Shown: one piece after another, positions 1-6,617 of the stretch
Numbering within the stretch: position 1 is the stretch's first letter
Layout of the letters: each line of letters starts with the position of its first letter
From: Deferribacteraceae bacterium
GTDB lineage: Bacteria > Chrysiogenota > Deferribacteres > Deferribacterales > JAISNW01
Reading direction: 5' to 3'
DNA length: 7,020 nt
Assembly (NCBI GenBank): GCA_031278965.1
Contig: JAITJJ010000106.1
Location: 1-7,020, forward strand
Program-made: the position numbers and the translations under genes
The notes under the pieces: model-generated
The model's database searches: none
What the model saw: only the letters and a program-made list of their open reading frames with translations
What the model was told of the DNA's origin: nothing

Positions 1-282
1 TCATCTGTGTAAAATATACAATCCTTCAAATGCTTCACTTTATCGTAGAGACGTTGGAAGGTTTCAGTATCACGATTGCCGAACACCCAGACCACAGTTC
101 TCCGTCTGCTACGATCAACCGCCTTGATGAGCCAAACTTTTCTTTTGTTAAACCAATAAAATGCCACATCTCATCAAACTCCATCTCCCTGATATCTCCC
201 GAAACTGCTGTATCCGGGAGTTTTACTCCTGCTTCGACAATCTGGCGATAAACCAAAGACGGACAAGTATCAAATACCCACT
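1..282 (-). pseudogene. IS1-family transposase remnant (InsB-like DDE part), frameshifted and truncated by the window edge
   Basis: The minus strand encodes the middle of an IS1-type DDE transposase. One frame (about 256 down to 145) ends with EFDEMWHFIG, which holds the first catalytic Asp in the DE-W motif typical of IS1-family InsB. The match then continues in another frame (about 146 down to 3) with KVWLIKAVDR, VVWVFGNRDTETFQRLYDKV and finally FYTD, where the second catalytic Asp is expected. The switch is a -1 shift near the A-rich run at 138-146. It lies inside the catalytic domain, not at the usual insA/insB junction, and I see no standard slippery heptamer. I therefore read it as a disabling mutation. 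Upstream, an in-frame stop at 281-283 cuts the frame, and no zinc-ribbon/HTH N-terminus is visible. The C-terminus lies beyond base 1. The family is fairly certain; the pseudogene call is an inference. Confidence 0.8.
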
Positions 283-313
283 ATTGGAAAAGTCGGTTTT
301 AAGTGACGCTGTT

Positions 314-499
314 TTATAACGGTTTACTATATGGGAAGGCAAGAAACCCCTTCATCGGAGTTAAAAGGACACAGCAAAGGTTTAATACTCCCGCTCTAGA
401 ATGAATGCTTAACATTAATAACACCAACCCCGAGCCATTCCGATTTTCAAAAGCATTCGCCTTTATTTGAATAAGGCAATTCGTAATAGCCAAAGCCAT
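314..499 (-). other. Doubtful small ORF, 61 aa, no recognised function
   Basis: An ATG-started open frame of 61 codons lies in the gene-poor stretch between the IS1 remnant and the sdh operon. It has three Cys residues and a moderately hydrophobic centre (around GLVLLMLSIH), but no domain I recognise. Upstream of its ATG there is no good Shine-Dalgarno; the sequence there is the arm of a hairpin. It may be a chance frame within repeat or IS-flanking DNA. Evidence that it is a real gene is poor. Confidence 0.15.
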
Positions 500-508
500 T
501 TCTTGATC

Positions 509-545
509 AAAAACACAGCGTGTTTCCCCTCCTTGGGAGGGGAAT
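509..545 (-). terminator. Tandem hairpins downstream of sdhB, probable sdh terminator region
   Basis: Two perfect inverted repeats share two bases. The first has 9-bp arms at 524-532 and 536-544 around a 3-base loop (TTCCCCTCC / GGAGGGGAA). The second has 6-bp arms at 511-516 and 520-525 (AAACAC / GTGTTT), also with a 3-base loop. Read on the minus strand, the GC-rich stem comes first, then the AT-richer one, whose 3' arm runs into a short T stretch (GTGTTTTTG). They lie about 70 bases past the sdhB stop. The position and T run fit a transcription terminator for the sdh operon. The GC-rich arms could instead belong to a dispersed extragenic repeat. Confidence 0.45.
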
Positions 546-555
546 TTAAAACAAT

Positions 556-575
556 CGCAATTTTGCGCAATTTTG
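556..575. repeat. Perfect tandem duplication of a 10-bp unit
   Basis: The unit CGCAATTTTG occurs twice head to tail with no mismatch, in the non-coding stretch between the sdhB stop and the tandem hairpins. Nothing coding overlaps it. It may be a small slippage duplication or part of a larger extragenic repeat; no function is apparent. Confidence 0.6.
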
Positions 576-586
576 ACACTCTGGGG

Positions 587-607
587 AGGGGGAGCATCCG
601 CCCCCCT
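587..607 (-). terminator. GC-rich hairpin immediately after sdhB
   Basis: A 6-bp stem (AGGGGG at 587-592 pairing with CCCCCT at 602-607) with a 9-base loop starts about 10 bases beyond the sdhB stop. No T-run follows on the minus strand, so it is not a classic intrinsic terminator. It could protect the 3' end of the sdh mRNA or act together with the hairpins at 509-545. Confidence 0.3.
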
Positions 608-616
608 AATTTAAGA

Positions 617-1315
617 TCAGTTCAATAACATCTTGCGTATCCCGACTATCGCCTTTGTTGGGTTAAGCTCTTTCGGGCACGCTTTAACGCAGTTATAGAT
701 CGTGTGGCAGCGCCATACCCCGTGCAGATCATTTAACATCGGGAGTCTGTCAAGAGCGCCTTCATCGCGGCTGTCCACCAGATACCGATAAGCTCTTAAA
801 AGCGCATTAGGTCCGAGATACTTTTTATCATACCAATAACTTGGACAGCTGGAGGAGCAGCAGCCGCAGAGGATGCACTCATACAAACCGTCCAGGTGCT
901 TTCTGTCCTCTGGAGATTGATAAAACTCTTTATCCGGTGTGGGAGAGCGGCGGATAAGATACGGCTTAACCGTAATAAATTTGGCAAAAAAGTCTTCCAA
1001 ATCCACCACAAGGTCTTTTATCACAGGCATACCGGGGAGCGGCTGAATTACAATATGCCTGCTGTTCAGGCAGGAGAGCTTTGTAAGACAGGAGAGAAGG
1101 TTCACCCCGTTCACATTTAATCCGTCTGAACCGCAAACCCCTTCACGGCAGGAGCGGCGGAAGGAGAGGGTGGGATCAATCTCCCACTTTACCTGATTAA
1201 GAGCGGAGAGCAGGAGCATTCCGGGTTTTCTGACCTCCACTTCATAGGTCTTGAAGTAGGGTTTTTCATCTTTATCCGGGTCGTAGCGAAAAATTTCAAG
1301 TTCAACTTTTTCCAT
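617..1315 (-). CDS. sdhB: Succinate dehydrogenase iron-sulfur subunit
   Basis: The SdhB subunit of complex II passes electrons from the FAD of SdhA through [2Fe-2S], [4Fe-4S] and [3Fe-4S] clusters to quinone at the membrane. Its 232 aa is normal for the family. The plant-type ferredoxin domain (about 1-105) has Cys56, Cys61 and Cys76. Asp64 takes the place of the fourth Cys, as in E. coli SdhB. The C-terminal domain has CILCGCC (Cys147, 150, 153), Cys157, Cys203, Cys209 and Cys213, enough for the other two clusters. His204 matches the quinone-site His of E. coli (His207). At the position of E. coli Trp164, the quinone-site Trp in SYWW-like motifs, this protein has Tyr162 (SYWYD). The start is well supported: an AGGAGG Shine-Dalgarno at 1322-1327 overlaps the sdhA stop codon, which suggests coupled translation. 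It is the last gene of the operon. Confidence 0.97.
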   Translation of the reverse strand: MEKVELEIFRYDPDKDEKPYFKTYEVEVRKPGMLLLSALNQVKWEIDPTLSFRRSCREGVCGSDGLNVNGVNLLSCLTKLSCLNSRHIVIQPLPGMPVIKDLVVDLEDFFAKFITVKPYLIRRSPTPDKEFYQSPEDRKHLDGLYECILCGCCSSSCPSYWYDKKYLGPNALLRAYRYLVDSRDEGALDRLPMLNDLHGVWRCHTIYNCVKACPKELNPTKAIVGIRKMLLN

Positions 1316-1325
1316 TGGTCACCTC

Positions 1326-3092
1326 CTAATAGACTCTTGGTTTAGGCGGGAAAGTATCCACCGTAAGGGGTTTTAAACGAACAGGCCTGTAGTCTAGCGA
1401 GATAGAACCGTCCGAAACAAGGAACGCCTCGCTGTGTTTTAAATATTCCTTGTCGTCTCTGTCGGGATAATCTTCCCGGAAGTGACCGCCTCTGGATTCT
1501 TTGCGGGCAAGCGCTGCAACAGTTGCCGCCTTTGCAACTAAAATCATATTATCAAGCTCCAGAGCCTCAATAAGATCAAGGTTATAGACTGTGGATTTAT
1601 CGTCAACCCTGTAATCCTTCAGCATCTCTTCAAATCTTCCTATATCCGCAAGGGCTTTTTTCATAAGTTCCTCTGTGCGGAATACGCTCATATTAAGTTG
1701 CATGGTATCTATGAGCTTCTGATAAATATCGTTATAACGGACATTCCCACTTGCGTTTGCATAACGGGTCAGCTTATCTTGCCCCGCCTTGCCCGCATCT
1801 TCTGGAAGTTTTGGAAGGGGGCTTTCTTTGGCATATTTTGCCGCTCTCTCTCCCACTGTCCGCCCGAATACCACCAGATCCAAAAGGGAGTTGGTTCCGA
1901 GGCGGTTCGCTCCGTGAACGCTTGCGGCACATTCGCCGGCGGCGTATAAGCCAGGCACAACATCATACTTGCCGCTGGAGCCTTTTATAACGTCTCCGCA
2001 ATAATTGGTGGGGATTCCGCCGTTCTGATAGTGGGCGGTGGGAACAACCGGGATCGGCTCTTTTGTGCAGTCAATCCCAGAGAATATGAGAGCAAGCTCA
2101 TGAATTCCCGGCAGTTTCTCCATTATGGCATCGGCTCCGATATGATCTATTCTTAGGAGTATATAATCTTTATTGGGGCCAACTCCTCTCCCTTCTACGA
2201 TCTCTTTCCCCATACAGCGGGAAACAATATCTCTGGGCGCAAGGTCTTTAATGGTGGGAGCGTAAGTTTCCATAAAGCGTGTGCCCTCTCCGTTTATCAG
2301 ATACCCCCCTTCACCGCGCACCGCTTCCGTAATGAGGTTGCCGTGCCCGAAGATTCCTGTGGGGTGGAATTGAAAGAACTCCGGATCGCTCCAGGAGAAA
2401 CCCGCCCGCATAGCCATCGCCACCCCGTCTCCTGTATTTATATGGGCGTTGCTGGTGGTGGCAAAGATGCGGCAGTTTCCGCCGGTGGCAAGAACAAGCG
2501 ATTTTGTATGAAATATATGGAGAGTGCCGTTTTTCATATCCAAACAGAATAGTCCGCAAACTTCCCCGTCCGTGTTTACAAGAATCTCCAAAGCATAAAA
2601 TTCGCTGAAAAATTGAGTTCCCTGACTCACCGATTTTTCAAATAATGTTTGAAGGAGGGCATGCCCCGTTCTGTCTGCCACATAACAGGCGCGTTTAACC
2701 GCCTGCTTGCCATAATTGGAGGTATGGCCTCCGAAAGGGCGCTGGGCAATCTTGCCTTCCGGCGTTCTGTTGAAGGGCATCCCAATATGCTCAAGCTCAA
2801 TAATCATCTGCGGGGCGTTCTTCGTGATATACTCACAGGCATCTTGATCTCCAAGATAATCCCCCCCCTTTACGGTGTCATACATATGCCAGTGCCAGTG
2901 GTCTTCCTCATAGTTTCCGAGAGCAGCCGAGATCCCCCCCTGAGCGCTGATAGTGTGGCTGCGGGTGGGATAAACTTCCGAAATAACTGCGGTTTTGGCA
3001 TATTGGGAAGCCACCTGAGCCGCATTTAATCCCGCGCCTCCCGCCCCGAGTATAAGCACATCATAAACGTGTTGTTCTATCTTTATCGCCAT
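1326..3092 (-). CDS. sdhA: Succinate dehydrogenase flavoprotein subunit
   Basis: SdhA oxidises succinate to fumarate with covalently bound FAD, linking the TCA cycle to the quinone pool. The 588 aa length is full for the family. The N-terminus has the dinucleotide-binding GAGGAG at 16-21. His46 in RSHTISAQGG is the expected FAD attachment site. The active-site set is complete: His243 (FQFHPTGI), Glu256 (LITEAVRGEGG), Arg287 as proton shuttle (LAPRD), His354 (AHYQNGGIPTN) and Arg397 (HGANRLGTNSLLD). The C-terminal motif ends in PPKPRVY, close to alphaproteobacterial and mitochondrial SdhA. The helical domain lies around 440-550. The ATG is preceded by AGGGGAA a few bases upstream. The gene starts 20 bases after sdhD and ends 10 bases before sdhB, in the middle of one operon. 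Succinate dehydrogenase is favoured over fumarate reductase by the two short membrane anchors and gene order CDAB. Confidence 0.98.
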   Translation of the reverse strand: MAIKIEQHVYDVLILGAGGAGLNAAQVASQYAKTAVISEVYPTRSHTISAQGGISAALGNYEEDHWHWHMYDTVKGGDYLGDQDACEYITKNAPQMIIELEHIGMPFNRTPEGKIAQRPFGGHTSNYGKQAVKRACYVADRTGHALLQTLFEKSVSQGTQFFSEFYALEILVNTDGEVCGLFCLDMKNGTLHIFHTKSLVLATGGNCRIFATTSNAHINTGDGVAMAMRAGFSWSDPEFFQFHPTGIFGHGNLITEAVRGEGGYLINGEGTRFMETYAPTIKDLAPRDIVSRCMGKEIVEGRGVGPNKDYILLRIDHIGADAIMEKLPGIHELALIFSGIDCTKEPIPVVPTAHYQNGGIPTNYCGDVIKGSSGKYDVVPGLYAAGECAASVHGANRLGTNSLLDLVVFGRTVGERAAKYAKESPLPKLPEDAGKAGQDKLTRYANASGNVRYNDIYQKLIDTMQLNMSVFRTEELMKKALADIGRFEEMLKDYRVDDKSTVYNLDLIEALELDNMILVAKAATVAALARKESRGGHFREDYPDRDDKEYLKHSEAFLVSDGSISLDYRPVRLKPLTVDTFPPKPRVY

Positions 3093-3112
3093 TTTGTTCC
3101 CCTGTTTAAAAT

Positions 3113-3430
3113 TTATCCGAAATATGGCATGATTGCCGCAAAACCGATAACGGCAACCGCAATGCCCGCTATCCAGTAAAAAATCTGCAATATAAGACGG
3201 AACGCCGTGCAGCTGACATAATCATCTGTTATCATCTTAAAGCCGCTGAAAGCGTGCCAGAGCCCAAAACCCAAGACAGGGAGGAGAAGCCAAGAGGTAA
3301 AACCGTGCCCGCCGTTTAAGGCTATCTGTATAAAAATAATAGTTCCGCATATTGCAACTGCAACCCCGCTTACTCGCTGTAAAATCCAAGCAAGCTGACC
3401 GTTGTTTCCGCTGCCGCTAAATCTATACAT
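3113..3430 (-). CDS. sdhD: Succinate dehydrogenase membrane anchor subunit SdhD
   Basis: This is the small membrane anchor subunit that, with SdhC, holds heme b and forms the quinone site. It has 105 aa and three predicted membrane segments at about 15-37, 46-68 and 77-101. The N-terminal WILQRVSG matches the WxxQR motif of SdhD proteins. His59 in LWHAFSG aligns with the heme ligand His71 of E. coli SdhD. Tyr71 in TDDYV lies exactly 12 residues later, as Tyr83 does in E. coli, where it contacts quinone. The start has GGGGTGA just upstream, and the gap after sdhC is 10 bases. Such anchors diverge fast, so the call rests on these motifs plus position between sdhC and sdhA. Confidence 0.9.
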   Translation of the reverse strand: MYRFSGSGNNGQLAWILQRVSGVAVAICGTIIFIQIALNGGHGFTSWLLLPVLGFGLWHAFSGFKMITDDYVSCTAFRLILQIFYWIAGIAVAVIGFAAIMPYFG

Positions 3431-3440
3431 AAATCACCCC

Positions 3441-3794
3441 CTATATAAATAGCTTGACTATAACAAAAGCACTTAATGCCAGTGCGAACCCCGCCGCTAC
3501 AGAGAGGTGGACTTTAAACTTTTTAATTTCAACCGAAGAGGCAAACTCCACAAGTATAATGCGTATTCCGTTGGCGGCATGCAAAGCAAAAAGAACCGCA
3601 ATTGCGGCGATAACATATTTTGAACCTGCAACTTTTGTTAAAAACGGGCATACGCCGGAAAAGCCGAGAATGTGAAAGATTAAGAAAAGACCTATGAGAA
3701 CGCCTGAAATGCGGTGGAATAACCAAGCCAGCATTCCGGGATCAATGCGGTATCTTTTAACCTTAGGATAAGAAATAAGATCCTTGCGAGGCAT
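3441..3794 (-). CDS. sdhC: Succinate dehydrogenase cytochrome b subunit SdhC
   Basis: The first gene of the sdh operon encodes the cytochrome b556-type anchor. It has 117 aa and three membrane segments at about 24-46, 60-83 and 94-116. The motif AWLFHRISGV (23-32) contains the HRxSG signature. Arg28 corresponds to the quinone-site Arg31 of E. coli. His72 in LHAANGIR matches heme ligand His84 in HVVVGIR. Where E. coli has Ser27 (quinone site) this protein has Trp24, within a GMLAWxxHRxSG context that, from memory, resembles actinobacterial and Thermus-type SdhC. There is an extra His41 in the first segment (IFHILG). The ATG has AAGGAG at 3802-3807, 7 bases upstream, and a strong promoter lies further up. 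Confidence 0.92.
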   Translation of the reverse strand: MPRKDLISYPKVKRYRIDPGMLAWLFHRISGVLIGLFLIFHILGFSGVCPFLTKVAGSKYVIAAIAVLFALHAANGIRIILVEFASSVEIKKFKVHLSVAAGFALALSAFVIVKLFI

Positions 3795-3837
3795 AAAAAT
3801 ACTCCTTATTATATTCGAACTGAAACACAGTTAGATT

Positions 3838-3866
3838 ATAGTAATTAAGAAAAGGGTTTGTGTCAA
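3838..3866 (-). promoter_or_regulatory. Sigma70-type promoter of the sdhCDAB operon
   Basis: On the minus strand, TTGACA (3861-3866) and TACTAT (3838-3843) are separated by exactly 17 bases, close to a consensus housekeeping promoter. An overlapping TATAAT at 3835-3840 is a possible alternative -10, but its spacing of 20 bases is poor. The predicted start of transcription is about 35-40 bases upstream of the sdhC ATG, leaving room for the AAGGAG ribosome site. No operator palindrome stands out around it. Confidence 0.7.
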
Positions 3867-3988
3867 TTGGTAAGTGCGGCAAAAAAGATAAAAATTGTCG
3901 CGGACAGAAGCGAAAGTGGCTTATACAATTATATAAATTCCACCTAAAATATTAGATAATTCTCATAGAACACGCAATCGAACCTTGT

Positions 3989-6088
3989 TTATTCTACGGT
4001 AACGCTCCCCATGGATTCCAATTTTACATTGTCTGCTATCTCATTGTGGGAGATAACATTTATATGCGAAACATACTTTTCCACAAACCGCCTGACAGGG
4101 TTGCGGATGGGCGGGCTTACCACCAGCACCGGCGGCATCCCGTTTGCCACCATATCATCGCACTTTGCCATAACTTCATAGAGAATCTTTTTAGAGATAA
4201 CCGGGTCTATCACTATATCTTTAACATCTTCAACCTGCTGTATATTTTTTGCCAACAGGTGTTCAAGCTGGGAGTTAAAGGTAAATATATGCAAAAGCCC
4301 GTCGGAGGCGAGAAGGTTTTCTGAAATCTGCCGTCTTAGAGCAAAACGCACCTTTTCTGTAAGATAATCCGGGTCTTTTGAGCTTGCTCCGAAAGCGGCA
4401 AGGGTTTCAAGTATGGTTTGCAGGTTGCGGATCGATATTTTTTCTCTTAAAAGGTTTTGAAGCACCCGGGTTACAGCCCCCATATCAAGGATACTCGGGA
4501 TTAGGTCATTTACAAGGGTTTCGTGCTTCTCTTTAAGTTTAGAGATAAGCTCTTGAACCTCTTGCCTGCCTAGGAGTTCGTAAGCGTTCTGTTTTATGAT
4601 CTCCGTTAGGTGGGTGGCGATTATCGTGGCGGGATCAACCAGTGTATAGCCCGCAATTTCGGCTTTTTCCCGCTCCGTCTCATCTATCCATTTGGCAGGG
4701 AGTGAAAAGGCGGGTTCAACGGTTTTTATCCCGCTCACCTCGTCAAGGTTTCCCGCGGGGTTCATCACCATAAGTTTGTCGGGGTATACCTGTCCTCCTG
4801 CTGAGCGGACTCCTCTTAAAAGGAGGTTGTAGGAGTTGGTTTCAAGCTGAAGGTTGTCTCTTATGCGAACAGGGGGAACGATAAACCCCATTTCCAAAGC
4901 TATCTGGCGGCGGATAGATTTTATCCTCGTCAGGAGGGTTCCCCCTTGATTGGCGTCCACAAGCGGAATTAGGTTAAAGCCGATCTCAAGCTCCAAAGTC
5001 TCCATCTCAAGGAGGTCTTTAACTTCCTCTTCTTCGGTTTTTACGGCAGGCTCATCTCCGTCCTCATCTTTTTCTTCAATTGGAGAAGCGTGCCGCCTTA
5101 CCATAAGATACCCCGCGCCCGCAGTGATAAGGGCAATTAGAATAAACGGGAGTTTCGGCATACCGGGCATTATGGCAAAAAAGACGAGAGCGGCAGATAG
5201 AATAAAGAGTATCCGCGCATGGGGAAACATCTGTTTTAGGAGTTGCTTTGAAAGTATATCCTGACCGCTGCCCGCTCTGGTTACAACTATACCTGCAGCG
5301 GTGGAAACCACAAGAGCAGGGATCTGGCTCACCAGTCCATCCCCCACTGTGAGGAGGGTAAAACGGCGCGCTGCATCTCCAACATCCATCCCTTGCTGAA
5401 CCACACCAATTATAAGACCGCCCACGATATTTATGACGGTGATTATGATTCCCGCTACCGCATCGCCCCTCACAAATTTGCTTGCACCGTCCATAGAACC
5501 GTAAAAATCTGCCTCCCGCCGTATCTCTTCCCGGCGTTTGCGCGCTTCGTTTTCGTCAATTACCCCCGCGTTCAGGTCGGCATCAATGCTCATCTGTTTA
5601 CCGGGCATAGCGTCCAAAGTAAAGCGGGCGGCAACTTCCGCTACCCGCCCGGAACCCTTTGTGATAACCATAAAATTTATAAGGATTAGGATTCCAAAGA
5701 TCACAAGCCCTACAACAAAATTCCCGCCTACGACAAACTCTCCGAAGGAGCGGATAACATCCCCCGCTGCATCGGTTCCCTCATGCCCGTGAAGGAGGAT
5801 AAGCCTTGTGGATGCCACATTGAGGGAGAGGCGGAATATTGTCGCCATAAGGAGAACAAACGGAAACGAAGAAAACTCCAGCGGCTTTATTATATATATG
5901 GAAACGAGAAGTATTATTATGCTGAGGGAGATACTTAACGTAAGAACAATATCAAGCAAAAATGGCGGGATTGGGAGGATCATCACCATTAATACCGCTA
6001 TTACCGCAACAGCAAGGGCAATATCCGTATGTTGGGCGAGTTTGCTCACCCGCCCCATAATCGGTAAAGCGAATATATTCGTAGCCAT
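3989..6088 (-). CDS. flhA: Flagellar biosynthesis protein FlhA
   Basis: FlhA is the nonamer-forming export-gate protein of the flagellar type III secretion apparatus; it takes substrate-chaperone complexes to the membrane channel. The protein is full length at 699 aa. The N-terminal membrane half (about 20-330) has several hydrophobic segments and the FHIPEP signature: FRLSLNVASTRLIL (85-98), then KGSGRVAEVAARFTLDAMPG near 144-163, ADLNAG (170-175), and the conserved RGDA (207-210). A charged acidic linker runs at about 335-362. The cytoplasmic domain (about 365-699) includes the conserved IDP, PVLVVSPPIR and VISHNEI stretches. It is FlhA rather than a virulence homologue (SctV/InvA) by overall wording, though no flagellar neighbours confirm this. 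The ATG at 6088 has no Shine-Dalgarno. Met11 is an alternative start, but it also lacks one. Confidence 0.96.
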   Translation of the reverse strand: MATNIFALPIMGRVSKLAQHTDIALAVAVIAVLMVMILPIPPFLLDIVLTLSISLSIIILLVSIYIIKPLEFSSFPFVLLMATIFRLSLNVASTRLILLHGHEGTDAAGDVIRSFGEFVVGGNFVVGLVIFGILILINFMVITKGSGRVAEVAARFTLDAMPGKQMSIDADLNAGVIDENEARKRREEIRREADFYGSMDGASKFVRGDAVAGIIITVINIVGGLIIGVVQQGMDVGDAARRFTLLTVGDGLVSQIPALVVSTAAGIVVTRAGSGQDILSKQLLKQMFPHARILFILSAALVFFAIMPGMPKLPFILIALITAGAGYLMVRRHASPIEEKDEDGDEPAVKTEEEEVKDLLEMETLELEIGFNLIPLVDANQGGTLLTRIKSIRRQIALEMGFIVPPVRIRDNLQLETNSYNLLLRGVRSAGGQVYPDKLMVMNPAGNLDEVSGIKTVEPAFSLPAKWIDETEREKAEIAGYTLVDPATIIATHLTEIIKQNAYELLGRQEVQELISKLKEKHETLVNDLIPSILDMGAVTRVLQNLLREKISIRNLQTILETLAAFGASSKDPDYLTEKVRFALRRQISENLLASDGLLHIFTFNSQLEHLLAKNIQQVEDVKDIVIDPVISKKILYEVMAKCDDMVANGMPPVLVVSPPIRNPVRRFVEKYVSHINVISHNEIADNVKLESMGSVTVE

Positions 6089-6093
6089 GTGTT

Positions 6094-6121
6094 ATTATAT
6101 ATCTAAGGGGGTATTATGCAA
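6094..6121 (-). promoter_or_regulatory. Promoter-like sequence directly abutting the flhA start codon
   Basis: On the minus strand TTGCAT (6116-6121), a 16-base spacer and a perfect TATAAT (6094-6099) precede the flhA ATG by only 5 bases. Transcription would then begin at or next to the A of the ATG, giving a leaderless mRNA, which agrees with the missing Shine-Dalgarno. The region is AT-rich, so a chance match is possible. Confidence 0.45.
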
Positions 6122-6142
6122 GAAGTTTATTATGATTGCTCT

Positions 6143-6277
6143 TTATGTGTTAAGTTGTAAAAAATGAAGTTCTCTTACGCAAGTGTCAAGCGATTCGGAT
6201 TGCCCGGATTTCATCGGCAGCTTTGTATCCGGATATTCGGCGGGGACTATGAGTTTATCCGCCGCTCTATCCGTTAC
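6143..6277 (-). other. Short open frame of unknown origin between the IS30 remnant and flhA
   Basis: A 44-codon frame without an ATG near its beginning (first codon after a TAA at 6278-6280) runs to a TAA at 6143-6145, about 55 bases before flhA. It includes LIVPAEYPDTKLPM and GQSESLDTCVREL. Its composition looks coding-like, which would fit the 3' end of an older gene cut by the IS30 element. The LPMxxGQxESL part loosely recalls the C-terminus of SpoU/TrmH-type RNA methyltransferases, but that is a weak impression. No function is assigned. Confidence 0.25.
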
Positions 6278-6558
6278 TTATACGCGAACATTTCAAAGCG
6301 GCGCTATCTAAAAACTCACTGCCATTATCACAGGCGATAGTTTTAAAAATTGTCTTAAACTTCCCCTTATGATGAATGCTGCATATAAACGAAGCTCACT
6401 GTCCAACTGGTTCCGCGATTAACCTCTTGGTTAATCGTCCTTACGCTTACTCCAGGAATAATAGCTATTAAAGCCCTGCTGTCGCCCCGCTTCAAACACT
6501 TCTCAATCACATAACGTTCTTTTTCTGTCAATTCCCTGCGCTTTCCGGTATTATCCAT
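6270..6558 (-). pseudogene. IS30-family transposase remnant, frameshifted and internally deleted
   Basis: The start looks intact: an ATG at 6558 preceded by a G-rich AAGGGG-like site. It encodes the N-terminal helix-turn-helix typical of IS30 transposases: RRELTEKERYVIEKCLKRG, then VRTINQEVNRGT. The match then jumps frame near 6407-6412 to QLDSELRLYAA, which fits the family's next segment. Soon after, near 6365-6375, it joins a third frame reading KFKTIFKTIACDNGSEFLDS, the catalytic-core block with the second Asp (codon at 6327-6329). Everything between, including the first catalytic Asp block, is missing. IS30 transposases are usually over 300 aa; less than a third remains. The DDE frame ends at a TAG at 6267-6269 and I see no further family match to its left. 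The element cannot move by itself. Confidence 0.8.
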
Positions 6559-6590
6559 TTTGCCCCTTGCTCCCCCTTCTGAAGCATTAT

Positions 6591-6617
6591 CCCCATTTTT
6601 TTACTAAAAAAATGGGG
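6591..6617. repeat. Perfect inverted repeat, 12-bp arms and 3-base loop
   Basis: The arms CCCCATTTTTTT (6591-6602) and AAAAAAATGGGG (6606-6617) pair without mismatch around ACT. It lies upstream of the IS30 transposase start and downstream of modB. It could be a bidirectional terminator, with the A/T-rich inner stem unusual for that role, or a structure linked to the IS end. No T-run follows the outer arm on the modB transcript. Confidence 0.55.

Noticed and set aside
30..251. 73-codon plus-strand frame over the IS1 remnant
   Set aside because: The minus strand has clear transposase motifs (DEMW, GNRDTETFQRLYD); the plus frame is a shadow.
2649..3029. 126-codon plus-strand open frame inside sdhA
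   Set aside because: It lies wholly antisense to an sdhA with complete motifs, and its translation shows no family likeness.
3901..3988. Terminator for flhA before the sdh promoter
   Set aside because: Only weak, 4-bp AT-rich pairings are present and no hairpin plus T-run could be found.
4950..5264. 104-codon plus-strand open frame inside flhA
   Set aside because: It is antisense to the FlhA acidic linker; its Ser-rich composition mirrors the opposite strand, with no recognisable domain.
5808..6167. 119-codon plus-strand frame overlapping the flhA 5' end
   Set aside because: It is mostly antisense to conserved FlhA membrane segments and has no domain or supported ribosome site.
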